This document shows, piece by piece, positions 57,133 through 64,000 of a DNA stretch of 64,000 nucleotides. How positions within the stretch are numbered: the first letter of the stretch is position 1; each line of letters begins with the position of its first letter. The position numbers and the translations under genes are program-made. Source of the stretch: Rhizophagus irregularis (Eukaryota > Glomeromycota > Glomeromycetes > Glomerales > Glomeraceae); NCBI RefSeq assembly GCF_026210795.1, contig NC_089448.1:3756001-3820000 (forward strand), read 5' to 3'. The notes beneath the pieces are model-generated. The model had not been told where the DNA came from and searched no databases. It was given only the letters and a program-made list of their open reading frames with translations.

Positions 57133-59000
57133 TGTAACTGAAGATATGGGATAGATTACACAGAAATTAATGTTAGATAGTGATAATTAGTTAACTGAAA
57201 ATATAATACAGATAAATAATTAGCCGAAGGATAAATAATTAACCGATGAAATAATATTTATAGTTTAGTTTAGTTTAGTCACGAGATAGTCATATGATAA
57301 TACATCTTTATTTTCTTATTATTCTTAAATTTTTATTAGTAGAAAAGTTAGAAAAGTGTTAGAAATAGTAAAAATAATTTTCTTAAAAATGTATAAATAT
57401 AGGTGGGATTCGATAGGAATTCTGCAGTCAATTTTTGGTTCAAATAAAATAATGTTAAAATATTAATTATTAAAAGTTATTCAAATATGAATATGCTCAT
57501 TGTACGTTTGAGAATTAATTAATATTATATTATAGGTCCAGAGAAGTAAAGTAAGGGAAATTATCCCAGTTTGATGATTATATGAATTGTAATAAGAAGT
57601 TAAGAGAACTCTCGCAGTTTGTAAGAGAAATTATGAGAATGTAAGAGATATGAATGAAAGAGAGCGAGAAGTTAAGACAATTATAAAATCTAAACCAAGC
57701 ATAACATTGAACTGAGTATGAGTTTAGTCTACTGATATGTGGCAGGTATCGGTGACAATTTAATGCAATGCTTCCGAGAAAGGAAATGATTGACTGTGTG
57801 TCATCATTCTGGCTATCTTCATATAGTCGGGTACCTGTGTGGTATTCCTGAGAATCTGGACTCAAGTATATAAAAGAAAAGTTATTAAAAGTACAATGAG
57901 AAAATGAATGAAATATGGATCGAGTAGGGTTTATAGGAGAGATGTCTGTGTACTATAAACCAAGAAAACAAGTTATTAATTGAAATATGGTATAGGAAAG
58001 ATCCATAAGAAATAAAAGAGAACAGGGTTGAGTAAGGTTTATCAAAAGATGTGATAAGCGGTTCAATCGCCAGCGAATATGTCAATAAAACATTATCTTT
58101 AGACAAGAACCTTATACATGAAACTAATGTATAAGAAGTAGTTGATTATTTTAAAGATGCGTAGGTTATTTGCGAGTTACTAAAGAAATGAAAATGATAA
58201 ACAGATTTAGTATTGTTATGTAAAGACCCCTGAGAAAAATAAGAAATATGAAACTTATTATAAGAGAGAATTTCAACATATTATAATAAGTTATAAAAGA
58301 CTGTAAAGATTCCGCAGTTGGAATAAAGGAATCGGAAATAGAATAAAGAAGAAGCTGTTAATTCTTGGCCCTTACGAATAAAAAGAACAAATGAGATAAA
58401 AAGAGAAGATTAGCTGTTATCCGTCAGCTTCGAATAAAAAGAACAAAGGAAATATAAAAAGATTAGCTGTTATTTAATTCGGACGTGAATAAAAAGAATA
58501 AATGAAACAAAGGAGTTGTTAGTAGATAAACCCGTAAACTGCCGTACTTGATGAATGAAAGTAAAAAGGCAACCCGGTAGATATGGGTTACTGAAAGAAA
58601 AGAAAATTTAATGATATTAACAGTTACTGAAGAAATATAAGATTATTTATTATAATAAAGAAAATGATGTTAATAAGAGAATTGTAATTGATGTTACCAG
58701 AGAAAAGCATAAGTCACGTGATAAGGCGCAGTAAAATACATATATAGACCTAGGTCGAGGAGAGATTGTGGGACTTAGATTATTTTCGAGAAAAATAAAG
58801 TTATACACTGGCAAGGGGTGGAGGGGGACAACTTGTTTGTTACACAATAATGAATCTAATTAATAAAACTGTACATATATAAAATTCATATACGTTACGC
58901 AATAAAATATAATGATCAACGAAGACTGCAATTAAAAAATCTGCAATTTATCGAACACATCAATCACGGGTAATATTGAAATTATGAGTTCACGTTGAAT
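57133..59000. other. Unassigned region, possible LTR-like start
   Basis: 57133-57530 begins TGTAACTG, has TATAAATATAGG (57394) and then AATAAAATAATG (57444), an arrangement seen in LTRs. A purine tract GGGGTGGAGGGGGACAA lies at 58816-58832. No second LTR and no pol motifs were found in the 1.3 kb between. Open frames here are short and unconvincing. Confidence 0.25.
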
Positions 59001-62000
59001 TTTTTTATCAGCAACAAGTTTTTATTTGCGATTAACATTTCTGAAAAAAAATAAACTCCTTCCGGCCTAAGTTTATTTTCAGTAACTTATCGCACCGGCA
59101 AATGCTGTCCAACTGGCAATCGTGCCGATTGGAGTATATTTGTCAATCCGTAGTCGTTCGATGGTATAATATGATATAATATTAAGCGTAGCTAGTATTC
59201 ATCGCAATTAATTAGATGGAATCGGAAAAATTTCCTATTGATATTTATTGTCAAAATCTAAATAACGATTGGTATTTATTTGTACTAAGATTTTTCAAAC
59301 AATTGATTCGAAATTATTTGGCAATTAAAGTAAAATAAGTAGCGAACGGTTGCCTATTGATGTTTATTGCTTAAATAAAACAGTTGATTCGAGATTATTT
59401 GGCAATTTAAATTAAAATTAGCGACTGGATTTTGCTTGATTGATGTTTATTGCTAAATATTATGTTGGTCGTCAACTGTACAATCCAGATTTAATAAATT
59501 TTTAACAAAAATAACTAACGATTTTGTATAATTTACATTATAATAATATTAATAATATTATATGTTAAATTTTCTTCCTATAGGAAGAACAGACCATATA
59601 TAAACTACTTAGGATTTCTTTTTCCGATTTTATATACCCACGTATAAAATCGGCCAAGTATATTGTTGCTGCCGGAATTATTACGAGTGCTACATCGATT
59701 TCAAAAAAATTATTTGTCCAGATTTCTGCATTATAGGCTTCGATATCGTCAACTTGAAAATGAAATCTCGTTTGATGATTTGGAGCCGGTATGAACCATT
59801 TTACGAAAACCAATTTATGTATTACCTTTTTTTCCTTCCTATCTTGGCTCGTGTTCGAAAGTAATATCTGAAAGCTTGGCCGGTATATTTCTATTGAATC
59901 ATTTTGCGCACGAACTTTGCAAGAATAACAAATTTTTTAAGTAGGCGAGGGTGTATTCAAATCGATCCGAATATCTCTGCTCCGATTCGAATACGCCGAA
60001 CTGGATTTACTTGCTAAGGCCAGATAACAACTGGTTTAGATTGCTATAACCGTCAGATCCGGCTATAGTAATAAATTCTAATTCGCAATGGCGTTATTAT
60101 AGTAATCTACCAGAAGTTTATATATTTCGGTTTGGATAGAATTACTTGAAGTTATTTCTTGGAGTAATCATCAATTTCCAGGGAATTGTTCGACATACCG
60201 TTATAATATCTTCAACCGAAGATTATAAAGTAAGCATAAGCCGGTGCAATTTCAAATGCATTATTGAAAGTTTAATCAATCTTTGCCGCTTAAAAAACTT
60301 CCCGTTGATTGGCGAGGACTTGATCAATCCTATGTGATTCAAAGCATAGGGTTATGTAATGACAGGATATCAGTTCATTTAACCGCCAGTTTTGCATAAT
60401 AATGCATAACAATTCCGGTTCAATCAGCGACGGTCAAGGTTCGGAAGTGATCGATTAAATATAGTTAGAAAATTCTTAGAATTCGTACTTAAATTTATTA
60501 TTTGATAATAAATAAATTACCTAATATCTCATTCGTTCGTTCGAAAAAAAATAACACAGAACGAATATACTGGGACCTGTCATCTTAACGGACACTCAGA
60601 TAAGTGAAGAAGGACAAATGGATATTTGGTGTTACCTATTCCAGGTCCATAATTGTTTTCTATTAAGCGAGCAACTTTTAACAATTCGGAGTTATGGCTT
60701 CACTTTAATTTTCTTCATCGATAATTTGGAAGATCGACGAATAGTGGCAGCCTTATGCAGACGAAACCATAACGATCAAATTGTCCTTATACAAAAGATC
60801 CTACATGATCGGAAGTTGGGTATAATCGTAATAAATAATTTAACGCCTGATCGGTTAATGAATGCCAGAAAAAGCATTCCAGTACAAATTAAATTACATG
60901 GAATACTGACCTCAGGGTCGGCAGGTGGTTTGATTCATCGTCACAATTTCCATTGATTCAAAGTCAGATTAGAATGGCTTATCGATCATCTTTTTACGAT
61001 CCAATGAGAAAGACTGATCCAAATAAATTTGATAAGTCATGGTGGATCGACGCCCTAAGAATCTTATCGGATTAGTAGAACTAGGCACGTAATAATTCCG
61101 ACCAGAAGCGAATATGTGTTTTGCTAACGTGGTCAGTAAACCCAAGAACTTAACTTTCGTTTTGATGCTTGAAACGTGGACAATTATTGCAAATACTCAT
61201 TACCCAGATCTTTTCGATTACCCCAAAGCCAATTCTGCCATGATCGTCGAATTTTCCGAAGTTTTGTTTCTTTGGCATTATTATACGGCAACTTGCTCTT
61301 TTATATAACATCTATGCAATCCGCTAATGCAGGATATATCAATGATTTCATGCAGTTTTCATGGCTGATGCTCGCATGAGCTTGACAATATTACTGTTAG
61401 TTGAATTTTAACTACTGACTTGGATATTTATCAAGTTGGTGGCAAAAGTAAAACCATTACGCAGTTCTAATAATGTTCGTCTCTATACTATCGGCGCAAG
61501 ATAATGATTGATTTGATGCAATTTTAACTCGCGTGGCGGACATATGCCAGGCACCTAATGTTAATATATTTTCCTTTTAAACCTTGCTTCCACATTGGGG
61601 TAAGTTGCATATAACCCCATATATCGCTGCACAACTATATATCGATGAATCGAAGGTTGGAACCGGTTTAGGGTTAATCATAATTCCTAGATTTGATTCC
61701 GCGTTTCAGGATGTAAAGAATTTTGGAGGATCCGAATATCTCAATTCGTGATGGAAAATTCTTCCAAATTTCCATCAGTAAATATCCGAACAATTCACAT
61801 TATACCGATTAATCCATTTTTTTAAAAGTTCTCTCGAATCCTCGTCTTTGGGTACATCATTAGATAGTTGTGACTTAAGACATGATAATGGATACAACAT
61901 CTTTGGACGCCAAATGTATCCATTATTTACCGGGACCTTCATAAGTAATTCGGATCCACAGCATTCACGATATTTTTGCATTGGATGTTTTGGGAAGAAA

Positions 62001-63984
62001 TTCCCGACGTACAAATACATTTAAATGCCTGAATTTATTACTGCGTTTGAATTTACTGGAATTATTGATGCTACATTAATAAATAATTTAGCTTACAACA
62101 ATCCGGTACGAAATGGCAAAGGTTTTGATTTTTCTTGATATATAATAGCGCCGTCATGCAACAGTTGGAGGAAATTTTTTAAACCGATGTGAATTAGGCA
62201 TCTTTTAAAACAAGCAAAGCCAATCGACGTATCGATTGCTGAGGCAATCAGATTATACTGGAACACTTTCTTGGAATTTAAAGATCCGAAGAAGAATCCA
62301 TAAATCATCCACGCATCATCCGTACTTGTTGCCCGGATTTGAATCCGCAATCATAATTAGAAGCGAGGATACTTGCAAATAAACTAATTCCAATCAATAA
62401 TCGTAAACAAAAACAGTTAAGTTAAATGTCTTGTTTACGCTAAATTCAGCTTAAATCAAATTAAATTCAGCTTAAAATCTGCCGGGAACACTTAGCCGTC
62501 GCCAGATGAATCGAAACTTGTTGATTACTGGTTGCTTCGTCGAAGGAATGAAATCGCATCGATTTCCACGAAATTGAAATCGATTATATCTTACTTTCGC
62601 TTTTTTAATAATCTAACCGGCATTTTCGCCATGTTGATTCTTTGATCGAATTATTGTTGCATCTTGTCATTACCAGTGAAGATCTTGAGGAAAGTTCGAC
62701 ATACGTCGGGGATACGTTCGATCGAATTTTAAGCTGAAGCAGATTCAGGATGATTCTTTGGGTTTGATGACGAATTTTTTCCTCCATTGCTTAATTTCTT
62801 TCCGCACCATTATTTTAGTAATTGAAGTCTTGAAGGGATTTTCTGCCAATTTATATAAGCCTTACCAGTTTTAGGGACTCCCATTGAATTTTTAGCCATT
62901 ACGTAATTTGCAAAGAACTAGTACTGGGCAAATGAAGCTGTACGTCTTTTAACTTTCTAGATTTTCGTTGATTAGATATTTTTTAAAAAAATATACTTCA
63001 ATTGTAGATACTTAGCAAATTCAAATTAATTATAAAATTTATTGATATTTGGAATTGTGTTCCAATTTCAGTAATTATGGGCTATTGTTCCAATTATGAT
63101 TATATCGTTCGAATAATATTAACAATCATTTTCACAATTAAGATCGCGCGTGACGTTAGAAATAGATCGAATTGATATAGTTAATAAAAAATTAAATTTA
63201 TCATCGGAAGATAGGATAATACATTGATACGTCGACATCGCGCCGGGCGAGAGCATTTACGTTGTGTTACTGCGCGCTAGAAGTATATATAGTCCATTGG
63301 ACTTTAATAAGAAATTTTTTTTTTAATGATTTTTTAATATTTTTTATTTAAATGTATATACGTAAAGAGCTTATTTTGTAGCTTATTAAATTTAAATTTA
63401 ATGCAAGCAGAAGATACTCACGCCAAAAAGTATCTTTTTCTGATTATGCTTTTTCGAGAAAGTTATAAAGACCGACTTTTAGGCACCGAAAAAAGTTAGT
63501 TACTAAATACCTTATAACTTTAATCAACTTATTATAAGCTCGTAAATACAATAACTCTTACCCGATTACTGAACGTGATCAAAGAAACGAAGGTTATCGG
63601 TCGAAGGTCGGAGAAACTTATCGAAAGAAGCGAGTCATGAGAAAATATAGTAGAGATAGAAATAGACGGTCGAGATCGAAGTGAGTTAGTTGACAATAGT
63701 AAAAGTAGAAGCAGGACAGGCCAAGAAGATCTAACCGCAATCGGCAAGGTAAAAGTCGTAATAATATTTTTATTCGATTACTTATTATATAATTAAGCTC
63801 AATTAAATACATACGTCGTCAAGTGCGTCTGATTTATGAAGCCATCCGATAATGAATTGGCTAGGAAATATTATAAAAAAAAAAAAGAGAAACGAAATGA
63901 AGGTAAATTTAACTTTTTGATTACATAATATTCATTATTGTATTTTTATACATTACCATTTATTTCCAGATCAAGCTCGCTTCT
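59001..63984. other. Unassigned region of higher GC
   Basis: Noticeably less AT-rich than the rest. Frames of 60-112 codons occur on both strands (for example 59565-59813 minus, with FHFQVDDIEAYNAEIW; 60618-60956 plus, with QIVLIQKILHDRKLGIIV; 62093-62350 minus), none with a domain I know and none linked by convincing introns. Short repeats such as TGATGTTTATTGC and GATTATTTGGCAATT occur at 59235-59460. Could be an old decayed element or unannotated host sequence. Confidence 0.35.
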
Positions 63985-64000
63985 GACTTTTACAGGATGG

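Noticed and set aside
57578-58847. Minus-strand frames of 65-95 codons
   Set aside because: Low-complexity Ser/Leu/Ile content, no start context or introns linking them, no domain.
63532-63812. Two overlapping Leu/Ser-rich minus frames
   Set aside because: Overlapping frames of purine-rich plus-strand sequence; nothing supports either.

Overview
The window looks like a piece of an AT-rich, repeat-dense genome of an arbuscular mycorrhizal fungus (Glomeromycotina, most like Rhizophagus). This is an inference from the style of the genes: short GT-AG introns, a giant TKL-kinase/Sel1/SPRY protein, a sacsin-like HATPase of the fungal DUF3684 type, and a heavy load of LTR and DNA transposons, many carrying stop codons. 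No rRNA, tRNA or CRISPR was recognised.

Layout. 1-1915 (minus): first eleven exons of an MCM-binding protein (MCMBP) gene, cut by the window start. 3625-16934 (minus): a 13.3 kb Ty3/gypsy retrotransposon with both LTRs, PBS, PPT, Gag (two zinc knuckles), a Nudix domain fused ahead of the retropepsin, RT, RNase H and integrase. Between integrase and 3' LTR it carries a divergent pair of accessory genes, one of them antisense and spliced. Two DNA transposons sit inside its integrase: an 851 bp hAT-type element (6864-7714) and a 3.5 kb pogo/Tigger element (7765-11290) with its own transposase. 16935-25300: decayed hAT transposases, a Tc1-type element, and a truncated second gypsy (20294-about 23450) that keeps the same accessory gene pair in the same arrangement.

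25580-41363 is the gene-bearing host island: a six-exon gene of about 2,257 residues (predicted pseudokinase, MACPF-like/DUF domain, about 22 Sel1 repeats, SPRY), a single-exon neighbour sharing its central domain, and, divergently, a clean 13-exon gene for a 1,534-residue HATPase protein.

41364-57130 is transposon territory. Two elements with CACTG termini and 3 bp target duplications (42756-45307 and 48316-54006) contain long tandem arrays of 20-50 nt exon-like cassettes separated by introns whose branch-site motif, and often the 5' splice site, lies in a short inverted repeat. The same design, with unrelated sequence, occurs inside the pogo element at 8290-8934. The larger CACTG element interrupts a decayed Maverick/Polinton-like DNA element (46662-56153) with a protein-primed DNA polymerase B and two other genes preceded by an identical 24 bp motif. 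57133-64000 holds nothing I can identify with confidence.

Exon coordinates were set by hand from splice consensus and reading phase; in the genes marked intact, all phases close.
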